Below, piece after piece: positions 1 through 8,087 of a DNA stretch of 64,000 nt. This stretch comes from an uncultured Endozoicomonas sp. (GTDB lineage Bacteria > Pseudomonadota > Gammaproteobacteria > Pseudomonadales > Endozoicomonadaceae): assembly GCA_900299555.1 (NCBI GenBank), contig OODV01000281.1, forward strand, positions 1 through 64,000, written 5' to 3'. Within the stretch, counting starts at the first letter, position 1; each line of letters opens with the position of its first letter. The translations under genes were made by a program, and so were the position numbers. A model generated the notes under the pieces. That model did not search any database. It was not told where the DNA came from and saw nothing but the letters and a program-made list of their open reading frames with translations.

Positions 1-40
1 GGGAAAGAGATCTGGAAGGAAAAGTTCATAGCCTGAATTT

Positions 41-92
41 GACCTGACCTGACAGACACCCTCTTGAAAATCGGTAACTGTCAGGTCAGGTC
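41..92. repeat. 15-bp perfect inverted repeat
   Basis: The arm GACCTGACCTGACAG (41-55) is matched perfectly by its reverse complement at 78-92, across a 22-base spacer. There is no T-tract on either side. It lies downstream of cnoX and could form a hairpin at the transcript end or be a small dispersed repeat. Confidence 0.6.
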
Positions 93-201
93 TGAACTTC
101 TACACATAAGCGCCTTTTCCTTTGTGCGCTTTGCAACCGCCATGGATGGCGAAAGTGTCGAGGCTGCAGGGAACAACCACCGACACTTTGTGGTTCAACA
201 A

Positions 202-1065
202 TCAGTGCATCAGACCAAACAGCTTACCGCGATACCGTTTGGCAATAGGATTACCCTGCCCCAGCTGGTCAAACACTTTCAACATAAGCAACCTGGCGCC
301 ATCCTCACGAAACTCGCGGTCGCGACGAACAATCGTCAGTAAATTTTCAAGAGCTTCTTCATTTTCATCAGCAATAACCTGACGAATAGCCAACTGGTAC
401 CTAGCCTCATGATCATTTTCATTCTCGCTCAGCCGGGCTTCCAACTCATTTCGAAGTGGAGCATCCGCCACCATCTCATAAAAAGACAATTTAGCCTTGG
501 GCTGGGCAATGCCTTCTGCATCAGCCGGTAAAACAGAGATTAGCTGCCGGGCTTCATCAATACGCCCCAACTCCAACAGCAAATTCACCTGAAGTACTTG
601 CAGACCATGATTGTCAGGTTCATCTTTCAGAATATTCTGGAGCAGGTCCAGCGCCTGCCCTGCTTCCCCCTCTGCCATTAGCACTTCAACCTGTTGACGA
701 ATCATATCCGCAGGGCTCATTGTTAATGGATCAAGCACTTCTCGCAGGACATCTTCTGTCTGGGGGCCGCTGAACACTTGAACAGGCCTTCCCTGATGGA
801 GAATAACCTGACCAGGCAGCGCTCTTACCTGAAGTTGATTGACCAGCTGCTGCGCCAGCATCTGTTCTGCCTCAGCCTCTACCCTGGCCAATATTACCTT
901 TCCCTGATAACTAGCAACCAGAGCCTCCAGAATACCCAGTTGTTGTGAACAGGCAGGGTCACTCTGCATACCTATATATAGAAGAACCGGTTGTTCTACC
1001 GATTGCTGCAGCACTTCCTGGATATTCGCCTCTGTAACATCCACCACGAAGCTCTGTTCATTCAT
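202..1065 (-). CDS. cnoX: Thioredoxin-fold co-chaperone CnoX/YbbN
   Basis: 287 residues from the preferred start. It has an N-terminal thioredoxin fold followed by TPR-like helices, the layout of CnoX (YbbN), a holdase that protects proteins under oxidative stress and hands them to GroEL and DnaK. The usual WCGPC active site is absent; the matching segment is SDPAC, so only one cysteine remains and a thiol reductase role is unlikely. The length fits the family. The reading frame extends 14 codons upstream, but the ATG at 1065 has AAGGTGG eight bases before it and begins the recognisable MNEQSF segment. It stands alone; the next gene, purC, is divergent and nearly 1 kb away. A Fur-like sequence lies about 75 bases upstream of the start. 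Confidence 0.88.
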   Translation of the reverse strand: MNEQSFVVDVTEANIQEVLQQSVEQPVLLYIGMQSDPACSQQLGILEALVASYQGKVILARVEAEAEQMLAQQLVNQLQVRALPGQVILHQGRPVQVFSGPQTEDVLREVLDPLTMSPADMIRQQVEVLMAEGEAGQALDLLQNILKDEPDNHGLQVLQVNLLLELGRIDEARQLISVLPADAEGIAQPKAKLSFYEMVADAPLRNELEARLSENENDHEARYQLAIRQVIADENEEALENLLTIVRRDREFREDGARLLMLKVFDQLGQGNPIAKRYRGKLFGLMH

Positions 1066-1136
1066 CACATTAGCCACCTTGAAAATCCTGCCATCACAAT
1101 ACTGCACTTATTTATGGGTGCAATTTTAAATCATCA

Positions 1137-1152
1137 GATAATGATAATGATA
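1137..1152. promoter_or_regulatory. Fur-box-like hexamer repeat
   Basis: GATAATGATAATGATA is nearly three direct copies of the NATWAT hexamer from which Fur operators are built. It lies about 75 bases upstream of the cnoX start. The match is by eye only, and the third hexamer is incomplete. Confidence 0.35.
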
Positions 1153-1353
1153 CCTGCCGGTACCCGCAGTGGCTCAAGCTCTTTTTTACCTTACGTTCTT
1201 TCCAAAACTGATCACAAACACCGATGTGATTAACCACTTCGCTCCAAGCCCAGAAAGCTAGGAACCGACAGTTTTATCTTTTTCTTTAAGAATATCTTGG
1301 AATTAAGAGCACTTTGTATAAAGAACAGACTCCTGACAGAGCTGAACTTTGAT

Positions 1354-1388
1354 TTACCCACAGAATCTGTGGATAAGTTTGTGGATGA
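1354..1388. promoter_or_regulatory. Cluster of three DnaA-box-like sites
   Basis: TTACCCACA (1354-1362) differs by one base from the DnaA box TTATCCACA. TGTGGATAA (1368-1376) is a perfect box on the other strand. TGTGGATGA (1380-1388) is one base off. The first two face each other. A T-rich stretch with a GATC lies at about 1440-1475. The cluster could bind DnaA as an origin-like, titration or transcriptional control site. No dnaA, dnaN or mnmG is near, so calling it the chromosomal origin is not justified. Confidence 0.45.
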
Positions 1389-1477
1389 CATAACACAACC
1401 CGTCACGAAGACCGATGTTTACTACCCCTTTATCAAACTGTTCATTTTTTGATCTATTTTTTTTCCTTATTTTTCAT

Positions 1478-1494
1478 GTACTTAGGATAAGTAC
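1478..1494. repeat. Operator-like palindrome
   Basis: GTACTTA and TAAGTAC are perfect 7-bp arms around the spacer GGA. It lies at the end of the T-rich stretch that follows the DnaA-like boxes. It could be an operator; the binding protein is unknown. Confidence 0.35.
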
Positions 1495-2013
1495 TTACAA
1501 AATCAGTAACTTATGACGCCAAAAAAAATACACGTCAATCGCTTGACATTTGTGCATAAAAAAATTTATTGCAGCCTTCAAACAGGGTCTTCAAGGGGTT
1601 GCCAGCCAATTCGCCTTTCTACGGCTAATAACAAACAGTTATTAATAGAACAGACCTGTCTTTCTGCATTCAGACAATCTGCAACCTGCCCGCCAAACGC
1701 TTTGCCTGTTTTTTCCTATACAGCCAATAAGGGTTATTTGCTATGATTCCGACTCTGATCATCCACGGTCACACCTTGCGCTGACCAGGACCTGTCCAAG
1801 GACTGTACAGCCTCAGGCAGCAATGAGCTGTTCCCTGTGAGAAGGTTCCAAAGCATCATAGTACCGACCGCTATCTATAAAGAGAGTGCCCAGTTGCCAT
1901 GATGAAAACTTTTCATAGCTCTGCTGCAATCAGCCAGGAATAGTTGTGCCATCGCCATTATTTGACACAAACCGACAACTCAAATCGCCGGGAATATAAA
2001 ACAGGTAGCTGCA

Positions 2014-3120
2014 ATGAGTCTTGCTGATACGGTATTGGCCGTTAATAACGATCTCCCAATCCGAACCCATCTTCCCATTCATTCGGGCAAAGTCCGCTCA
2101 GTATACTGGCTTACCGAGTCCGACAGTCAACGCCTTATCAAAGAAAGAGGGTATGATGTAGCTCCGGATGCGCCATTGGCGATCATGGTGATCTCCGATC
2201 GCATCAGTGCATTTGATTGCATCTGGCATGGAGAAGGAGGCCTTAAAGGGGTTCCAGGAAAAGGGGCAGCGCTCAATGCCATATCCAATCACTGGTTCCG
2301 CTTATTTAAAGAGCACGATCTAGCTGAAAGCCATATTCTGGATATCCCTCACCCCTTGATATGGATCGTACAAAAAGCCCGCCCTGTCATGGTTGAAGCG
2401 ATCTGTCGCCAATACATTACCGGCTCCATGTGGCGTTCATACAACACGGGTGAGCGTGAGTTCTGTGGCATCCGTCTACCGGAAGGGCTGAAACAAGATC
2501 AGAAGTTACCAGAAGTCCTGATTACACCATCCACGAAAGGCATTTTAAAAGGCATTCCCGGCGTCCCTGAGGCTGACGACGTCAATATTACCCGCCAGGA
2601 CCTTGAAGATAATTTTGCCGCATTCAATTTTCGCAGTCCTGAAGATATTGACCGTTACGAAACCCTGTTAAAGGAAGGCTTTGAACTCATCAGCGAAGCG
2701 CTTACCAAACTCGACCAGATATTCGTCGATACGAAATTTGAATTTGGCTATGTCACCAATGCCCGTGGTCAGGAGAAACTGATTTATATGGATGAAGTCG
2801 GCACTCCCGATTCATCCAGAATCTGGGATGGAGCAGCTTATCGAGAGGGCACAGTGACTGAAAACTCAAAAGAGAGCTTTAGACAGTTTCTGCTTCACCA
2901 CTTCCCGGATCCGGACATCTTGCTGAACAAGAACAGAATGCCTGAACGCGAGGCTCTGGCGCGGGATAATGCACTACCAGAAAGTGCATTTATGGCGCTT
3001 TCAAAAACCTATACGGACATTGCTGAAAAAATTACCGGCAAGCCACTGCCCCTTTCAGAGAATCCGAAATCCGAAATCATTGAAATACTGAAAGCCGAGT
3101 ATGGACTAATTAATGATTAA
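2014..3120 (+). CDS. purC: SAICAR synthase PurC
   Basis: Phosphoribosylaminoimidazole-succinocarboxamide synthase. It condenses CAIR with aspartate using ATP, in de novo purine synthesis. At 368 residues it is the long form found in Pseudomonas and yeast, not the ~240-residue E. coli form. Family landmarks are the [10 protein letters not shown] nucleotide-binding segment near residue 23, the [14 protein letters not shown] segment and the [12 protein letters not shown] segment towards the C terminus. The ATG start fits the family. It is monocistronic, with hairpins and a terminator immediately downstream and bamC-dapA convergent to it, as in Pseudomonas. Confidence 0.96.
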   Translation: MSLADTVLAVNNDLPIRTHLPIHSGKVRSVYWLTESDSQRLIKERGYDVAPDAPLAIMVISDRISAFDCIWHGEGGLKGVPGKGAALNAISNHWFRLFKEHDLAESHILDIPHPLIWIVQKARPVMVEAICRQYITGSMWRSYNTGEREFCGIRLPEGLKQDQKLPEVLITPSTKGILKGIPGVPEADDVNITRQDLEDNFAAFNFRSPEDIDRYETLLKEGFELISEALTKLDQIFVDTKFEFGYVTNARGQEKLIYMDEVGTPDSSRIWDGAAYREGTVTENSKESFRQFLLHHFPDPDILLNKNRMPEREALARDNALPESAFMALSKTYTDIAEKITGKPLPLSENPKSEIIEILKAEYGLIND

Positions 3121-3139
3121 TCCATTATTAATGACCTGT

Positions 3140-3171
3140 TGACGTTTCGCTGAGCACGCTACGAAACGTCA
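3140..3171. repeat. 10-bp inverted repeat after purC
   Basis: TGACGTTTCG (3140-3149) pairs with CGAAACGTCA (3162-3171) across 12 bases. There is no T-run directly after it. The 12-mer GTTGACGTTTCG recurs at about 5403 in the dapA-bcp gap. Confidence 0.5.
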
Positions 3172-3188
3172 GCAGACTCTAAGGAAAT

Positions 3189-3217
3189 AAAAAAGCAGGC
3201 TTAACGCCTGCTTTTTT
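3189..3217. terminator. Bidirectional terminator between purC and bamC
   Basis: AAAAAAGCAGGC and GCCTGCTTTTTT form a perfect 12-bp stem with a 5-base loop (TTAAC). A- and T-tracts on the two sides allow termination of purC (+) and bamC (-). Confidence 0.9.
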
Positions 3218-3219
3218 AT

Positions 3220-4398
3220 TTATTGGAGATTGTCCTGGATCACCTTGAGAAGCCGGTTACTCACATCCGCAGGCGCCGATGTATTCACGTCTTTCTCTAC
3301 AGACAACTGAACAACTTCAGAGTAATTACTGACCCTTACTGTCAGCGTCTTCGCTTCATCAGAATCTTCGCTTACCTCTTCATCATCGCTGAACCAGCCT
3401 GACCAGAAACTCTTCTTCTTCTCGGGTTTCTGCAGTTGAGGAACACCATCAGCCAGATAAAAGAGTCCGGCAGAACGGTTTCGATCCACCACTTTCAGGC
3501 CCGCCTTATCCAGGGAGTTAGACGTTGCATCCCATACCCTTGCATAAGAGAGGCCACGGATGGTTAGCACAGGATTACCATTTCCATCCCGCCCCATCTC
3601 AGACAGTGAGCCGACATCAAGACTCTGTGCCTGAAGGGATACTGATGATTTCGCTTCATTGCGAGCCAGGAAAACCAGCAGCTCGGCAAGAACACCATTA
3701 TCCAGTCGCTTGCTTCGCTCTCCCAGGTTATCCCACTTCAAAGATGCTGAAGACTCTTTCCCTTTTTTGGACAGTGGACGCCCCTGATGATAAACATGAA
3801 CTTCCGTCGTCCCTTCTTTCAAACCACTGCGAACTTCAAAGCGAAAACGATCTTCCATTGGATCAAGGTCGTCAACACCAAACAACCTACCCAGTGTTCG
3901 GTACATCAGGCCATGATCTTTATCCTTTCCAAAATCATTCCATTGGGTTTCAACAAGCCCTTTTGCAGAGTTCTTTGTGGTGATACCAATACCCAGTTCG
4001 TCAATATAGCCCAGCACGCCGGGCCAGACCTCGGAGGGTTCTCGATCGACAGACAACCACTCCTGACTGCCATTTCGCTCAAGACTGTAATGATCACCCT
4101 CTTTCATCATCAAACGCTGAGATGGCCTGGGAACCTCGAAATCTCTTGACAGCACCTGACTGGTATTGCTGACCTCAGGAATCACCAGAATATCACCCAG
4201 CTCACGGGACTGAACATTCTCGGGAAGCTTAATAGGTTTTGAAGACTGCGCTTCGGTATAGTCCCCGGCCCGATCCCGCAAATAGCCCTCCTGGCCAAAA
4301 GGATTGGCACACCCCGTCAGGGCTACCGCACCGATAACCATTGTCAGGCTCAACCGAGTGTGCCTCTTCAATCCACGACTCCTTTGACCTGGAACCAT
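3220..4398 (-). CDS. bamC: Outer membrane assembly lipoprotein BamC
   Basis: 392 residues. BamC (NlpB) is a lipoprotein of the BAM complex, which inserts beta-barrel proteins into the outer membrane. The signal peptide ends in the lipobox LTGC. The mature protein begins with the YLRDRAGDY segment typical of the BamC N-terminal stretch that contacts BamD, followed by two helix-grip-like domains. It lies directly downstream of dapA. The ATG at 4398 overlaps the dapA stop by one base (TGATG), so the two are translationally coupled; a TTG one codon earlier is less likely. The dapA-bamC pairing is conserved in gammaproteobacteria. Confidence 0.93.
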   Translation of the reverse strand: MVPGQRSRGLKRHTRLSLTMVIGAVALTGCANPFGQEGYLRDRAGDYTEAQSSKPIKLPENVQSRELGDILVIPEVSNTSQVLSRDFEVPRPSQRLMMKEGDHYSLERNGSQEWLSVDREPSEVWPGVLGYIDELGIGITTKNSAKGLVETQWNDFGKDKDHGLMYRTLGRLFGVDDLDPMEDRFRFEVRSGLKEGTTEVHVYHQGRPLSKKGKESSASLKWDNLGERSKRLDNGVLAELLVFLARNEAKSSVSLQAQSLDVGSLSEMGRDGNGNPVLTIRGLSYARVWDATSNSLDKAGLKVVDRNRSAGLFYLADGVPQLQKPEKKKSFWSGWFSDDEEVSEDSDEAKTLTVRVSNYSEVVQLSVEKDVNTSAPADVSNRLLKVIQDNLQ

Positions 4399-5273
4399 CA
4401 AACCAACCCCGCCTTTTGCAGTGCACTTCTAACATCAGAGTGATAACACTCTGACAAGGGAGTCAATGGCAAACGAATACCCTCCTTGACCATCCCCATT
4501 TCCTTTAATGCCCATTTTACTGGAATAGGATTCGCCTCTAGAAAGAGGTTAGTGCTTAATGCTTCTATACGCGCATTAAGTGCTTCCGCTGTAGTGCGAT
4601 CACCCGCTATAGCTGCCACACACAGTTCATGCATTAGCTTTGGAGCCACATTATTAACCACAGAGATAACACCGTTTGCTCCCTGCAGCATTAATTCCAT
4701 ACCCGTGGCATCGTCGCCCGAGTAGATAGCAAAATCATCACCGCACAACTCACGAATCTGCCTGCCACGCTCAACAATACCCGTCGCTTCCTTAATGCCA
4801 ACAATATTATCCAGCTGGCTCAGTCGGCCAATGGTCTCTGGCAACAGATCCACAGCCGTCCGCCCGGGAACATTATAGAGAATCTGGGGAATAGCTACCG
4901 AATCGGCAATGGTTTTGAAATGAAGATAAAGCCCTTCCTGAGTCGGCTTATTATAGTAGGGAGTCACTAACAAACAGGCATCTACACCCAAAGCCTTGGC
5001 TTCAGCCGTCAGGTAAACCGCTTCAGCCGTTGAGTTTGCTCCGGTTCCGGCAATCACAGGAATTCGTCCATTCACCTGATCCACCATGCGTTTAATGGCT
5101 TCACAGTGCTCCTGCACCGTCAGAGTAGCTGACTCTCCCGTGGTACCTACCACAACAATCCCATCTGTTCCCTGGTCAATATGATGCTCAACAAGTGCAT
5201 GCATACTCTCCCAGTCCAGCTCACCATTACCATACATGGGGGTAACAATTGCCACCAGGCTCCCGGTAATCAT
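4398..5273 (-). CDS. dapA: 4-hydroxy-tetrahydrodipicolinate synthase DapA
   Basis: 291 residues, the usual length. DapA condenses pyruvate with aspartate semialdehyde, the first committed step of lysine and diaminopimelate synthesis. Visible landmarks are VVGTTGESATL (pyruvate site threonines), YYNKPTQEG, YNVPGRT (catalytic tyrosine and arginine) and GIKEATG, whose lysine forms the Schiff base. It forms an operon with bamC. In Pseudomonas a gcvR-like gene lies upstream; here the 465 bases to bcp contain no such gene. Confidence 0.97.
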   Translation of the reverse strand: MITGSLVAIVTPMYGNGELDWESMHALVEHHIDQGTDGIVVVGTTGESATLTVQEHCEAIKRMVDQVNGRIPVIAGTGANSTAEAVYLTAEAKALGVDACLLVTPYYNKPTQEGLYLHFKTIADSVAIPQILYNVPGRTAVDLLPETIGRLSQLDNIVGIKEATGIVERGRQIRELCGDDFAIYSGDDATGMELMLQGANGVISVVNNVAPKLMHELCVAAIAGDRTTAEALNARIEALSTNLFLEANPIPVKWALKEMGMVKEGIRLPLTPLSECYHSDVRSALQKAGLV

Positions 5274-5738
5274 CAGTTCACTCCTAAAGGCAGAATCTTG
5301 CGTAATGTTACTAATGCCCCTTTATATTCACAAGGCCGAAATCCACCCACAGACCGCCACACAACAGAAAAAGCCCATTTATTTGAAAGAAGCTCAGGGT
5401 CGGTTGACGTTTCGTTACGTGCCCAGCACCCCAAAAAAAGCGTCAACAGGACCTGGAAACCTGCCTTTTTTTCAGTGATGGTTTAAACTATCCCCCTTAA
5501 ATAATAATGATCTCGCTTCTCGCTTCGAGGTTGGCTTGAGGATGAATTCTCATCAACGCCCTACTACCCAGAAGCAGAATAATTGCACGGATTACCATGG
5601 TAGCATTGCCACTGCAGCAAAGTGGCATGATCCAACTTTTGCTGCCAGAGCCGATAAATCTATAATCCTCAGGGCTGCAATATTAGACCAATAGAACCCG
5701 CAGCTATTTAACCAAATGAGAGCGACTAAGGATAAAAC
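5274..5738. other. Divergent dapA/bcp promoter region
   Basis: 465 bases between divergent genes and presumably the site of both promoters. It contains GTTGACG (from 5403) with a distant complement CGTCAAC at about 5446, and a hairpin TGCCACT/AGTGGCA at 5607-5627. No gene was recognised, and gcvR, found here in Pseudomonas, is absent. Confidence 0.4.
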
Positions 5739-6251
5739 ATGAGCGTAACTCTGGGCCAACCCGTTCCTGACTTTACTGGCCAGGCAACCAGTAACACGAC
5801 GGTTAAACTCTCTGAACTCAAAGGTCGCAAAGTCGTACTGTTTTTCTACCCAAAAGACAATACACCCGGCTGCACCAGCGAGGGACAAGCATTCAGAGAC
5901 CTTTACGAGGAGTTTCAGGCATCAGACACCCTGGTTTTTGGCGTATCCAAAGATGGTATGAAGGCTCATGAAAACTTCCGAGCCAAACATGAGTTTCCTT
6001 TCGAGCTGATATCTGACACTGATGAATCGCTATGCAAGCTTTTTGATGTTATCAAGCTCAAGCAGATGTATGGCAAGGAATACATGGGCATTGAACGCAG
6101 CACCTTCCTGATCGACAGCAGTGGCATCCTCCAGCATGAATGGCGCAAAGTTCGTATCAAGGGGCATGTTGAAGATGTGTTACAGGCAGCCCAGATGGTG
6201 GATACTCAGGCTCTGGCTGAAGACAACGATACCAGGGACGAAGAAGAGTAA
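5739..6251 (+). CDS. bcp: Bcp-type peroxiredoxin
   Basis: 170 residues. This is a thioredoxin-dependent thiol peroxidase (PrxQ/Bcp) that reduces hydrogen peroxide and organic hydroperoxides in the cytoplasm. The active-site segment YPKDNTPGCTSEGQ places the peroxidatic cysteine at residue 45. The resolving cysteine found five residues later in E. coli Bcp is glutamine here, so this is a one-cysteine form or uses the more distant cysteine in DESLCKLFD. The acidic C-terminal tail is longer than in E. coli. The ATG start fits the family. Confidence 0.92.
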   Translation: MSVTLGQPVPDFTGQATSNTTVKLSELKGRKVVLFFYPKDNTPGCTSEGQAFRDLYEEFQASDTLVFGVSKDGMKAHENFRAKHEFPFELISDTDESLCKLFDVIKLKQMYGKEYMGIERSTFLIDSSGILQHEWRKVRIKGHVEDVLQAAQMVDTQALAEDNDTRDEEE

Positions 6252-6411
6252 TACCAATCCCACATTCTAAATATGATAGCAAGCAAGTCATTTTGGACAG
6301 CTGGGCAAGGCGGAATGACGAGTAATAGCAGGACTATTGCGAGGAATTCCAACGAAGATCCAGCTGTCCAAAATGGCTGTGCAGTTTATATTCAGAAGGG
6401 GGAATGGGTAT
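6252..6411. repeat. MITE-like element with terminal inverted repeats
   Basis: About 160 bases. The ends ATACCAATCCC and (reverse complement of the right end) ATACCCATTCCC are imperfect inverted repeats. A second, internal pair centred on TTTTGGACAGCTGG and CCAGCTGTCCAAAA is perfect. The element has no coding capacity and sits immediately after bcp. The structure is that of a small non-autonomous element or a large structured intergenic repeat. Confidence 0.55.
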
Positions 6412-6420
6412 AATCACCCC

Positions 6421-6458
6421 GAACGGGTTAAGCGGGTCTGAACCCGCTTAACCCGTTC
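6421..6458. terminator. Perfect 17-bp hairpin between convergent genes
   Basis: GAACGGGTTAAGCGGGT is matched perfectly by its reverse complement, with a 4-base loop CTGA. It lies between bcp (+) and the permease gene (-), so it can serve both. Long U-tracts are absent, but the stem is very stable. Confidence 0.65.
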
Positions 6459-6463
6459 AATAT

Positions 6464-7528
6464 TTAAGCCGTTTCTACATCAACAACCGCAGGCCAGGCA
6501 TTCATCACCGCCTTCAACAGAGTAGCCAGTGGTATTGCAAAAAAGACGCCCCAGAATCCCCACAGACCACCAAAGACCAACACTGCAAGAATAATTGCAA
6601 CGGGGTGAAGGTTAACCGCTTCCGAGAACAGTAACGGCACCAGCACATTACCGTCCAGCGCTTGAATGATGGCATAGCCAACCATAAGAATCAGAAACTG
6701 ATCCCCCATCCCCCACTGAAAGAAACCGATAATAGCTATAGGAATAGTCACTACCGTTGCGCCGATATAAGGCACTACAACCGAAAACCCCACCATAACT
6801 GCCAGCAATGCCGAATAACTCAGACCCAGAACAGCAAAAAGCACATAACTGACCCCGCCAACAATGACAATCTCAACGGCTTTACCACGAATGTAGTTGG
6901 CAATCTGGTCGTTCATTTCATCAGCCACCTGATCAAGTAAACGACGACGGCGAGGCAAAATACCGGCCATCCAACTCAGCAGGACATTTTTATCTTTCAG
7001 AAAAAAGAAAACCAGAATGGGCACCAAAATCAGATAGACCAATAAGGCAACGATACCCGGCAATTTGGACAACGAAAAGGAAAATGCCTTCTGACCAAAA
7101 TCCGCAAGATGTTTATTAATCGTTGTAGCCAGCAGACCAACCTGATGATCAGAAACAAACCCGGGATATAGATCCGGCAAACTCACCAACAGGGCCTGAC
7201 CTTCACGCACCATTCCCGGCATGGCATTCAACAGATGGGTTACCTGCTCCCATACCAGGGGAACAACAACAAAAATCACCAACAAAAGTACTGCCATGAA
7301 ACCGGCAAACACCAGATTAACTGCCAGCAAATGAGGCATATTCCGCCGTTCAAGCCAACTGACAACACCCTGCATTAAAAAAGCAAATATCAATGCAGCC
7401 AGTGCTGGCGCCAACATTGCCCCCATCGTCAGGACAACGACAAAACCAACCAGCAAAATAACCAGAAGAACGATCGCCTCCTGATCCGAAAGATAGCTAT
7501 GCAGCCACCCCTTAATCACATTCAGCAT
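6464..7528 (-). CDS. AI-2E/PerM-family membrane transporter
   Basis: 354 residues. This is a polytopic inner membrane protein of the AI-2E transporter (PerM/YdgG/TqsA) family. It has paired hydrophobic segments near the N terminus, a soluble stretch, the FFFLKDK loop after a membrane helix, and the family-type C-terminal helices with VPYIGATVVTIP and ALDGNVLVPLLF. Substrate unknown; relatives export autoinducer-2 or affect permeability. The longer frame starts 17 codons upstream, but the ATG at 7528 has CGGAGC at good spacing. It is downstream of a TusA-like gene, as in the PA1006-PA1007 region of Pseudomonas. Confidence 0.87.
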   Translation of the reverse strand: MLNVIKGWLHSYLSDQEAIVLLVILLVGFVVVLTMGAMLAPALAALIFAFLMQGVVSWLERRNMPHLLAVNLVFAGFMAVLLLVIFVVVPLVWEQVTHLLNAMPGMVREGQALLVSLPDLYPGFVSDHQVGLLATTINKHLADFGQKAFSFSLSKLPGIVALLVYLILVPILVFFFLKDKNVLLSWMAGILPRRRRLLDQVADEMNDQIANYIRGKAVEIVIVGGVSYVLFAVLGLSYSALLAVMVGFSVVVPYIGATVVTIPIAIIGFFQWGMGDQFLILMVGYAIIQALDGNVLVPLLFSEAVNLHPVAIILAVLVFGGLWGFWGVFFAIPLATLLKAVMNAWPAVVDVETA

Positions 7529-7595
7529 CAATTGCTCCGTTGTTTTTCGTAGACTCAAGCTGTCAGCCAGCCAAGGCAATCAGCTTCAGCCTGTT

Positions 7596-7838
7596 TTATT
7601 TGTGCTGCAATGTATGAATATAAACGCCCTGCTCTTCTTCACTAGCAACCAGTAGATGCCCACTGATTTTAGCAAAGCTGGCAAAATCTCTGACAGAGCC
7701 CGGATCTGTAGCGTACACTCTAATAATCTGCCCTGACTGCATTCGACTCAATGCCTGCTTTGCTTTCAACAGTGGCAGCGGGCAGCTCATACCCTTAAGA
7801 TCAATCTCTAGATCAACAGCCTGATCAACATTCAACAT
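7596..7838 (-). CDS. TusA-family sulfur carrier protein
   Basis: 80 residues. This is a small sulfur-carrier or sulfurtransferase protein of the TusA/SirA family. The motif GMSCPLPLLKAKQAL contains the conserved CPxP with the persulfide-bearing cysteine, followed by a beta-alpha-beta-alpha-beta pattern. The Pseudomonas neighbour in the same position (PA1006) has been linked to molybdenum cofactor homeostasis and nitrate respiration, so that role is more likely than tRNA thiolation. It is probably cotranscribed with the downstream permease. Confidence 0.87.
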   Translation of the reverse strand: MLNVDQAVDLEIDLKGMSCPLPLLKAKQALSRMQSGQIIRVYATDPGSVRDFASFAKISGHLLVASEEEQGVYIHTLQHK

Positions 7839-8087
7839 AACGACATAATTCTATCGAGACAGCCACAGGAGATAACACTTAACTTTTTATACAAGCAGGA
7901 AAGCAGGGTAACTATTTTGAAAAGCACCTTACCTGATAAAGCGTCAAACTGTGTAAGCACTTTAGCGGGTAAATGGCCAATAGAGGTAGAATCCCCCCAT
8001 GATCAACCATTTTTATGATAGCTTCATCTTCGTAACCAATAGTTTCGTGATAAAGTGTACCGCAGAAAACACGAGTATGGATATTCT

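Larger units (their letters stand above)
1066..2013. other. Long intergenic region with DnaA-box cluster
   Basis: About 950 bases between the divergent genes cnoX and purC. It holds a Fur-like sequence (1137-1152), three DnaA-box-like 9-mers (1354-1388), a T-rich stretch (about 1440-1475) and a palindrome (1478-1494). A 77-codon open frame at 1513-1746 has no ribosome binding site or recognisable product and is probably not a gene. No RNA gene was recognised. Confidence 0.5.

Noticed and set aside
1691..1706. PurR-like operator upstream of purC
   Set aside because: The CG-centred half sites match only part of the PurR consensus, with mismatches at several conserved positions, and it lies over 300 bases from purC.
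1513..1746. 77-codon open frame upstream of purC
   Set aside because: No ribosome site, no recognisable protein pattern, AT-rich intergenic composition.
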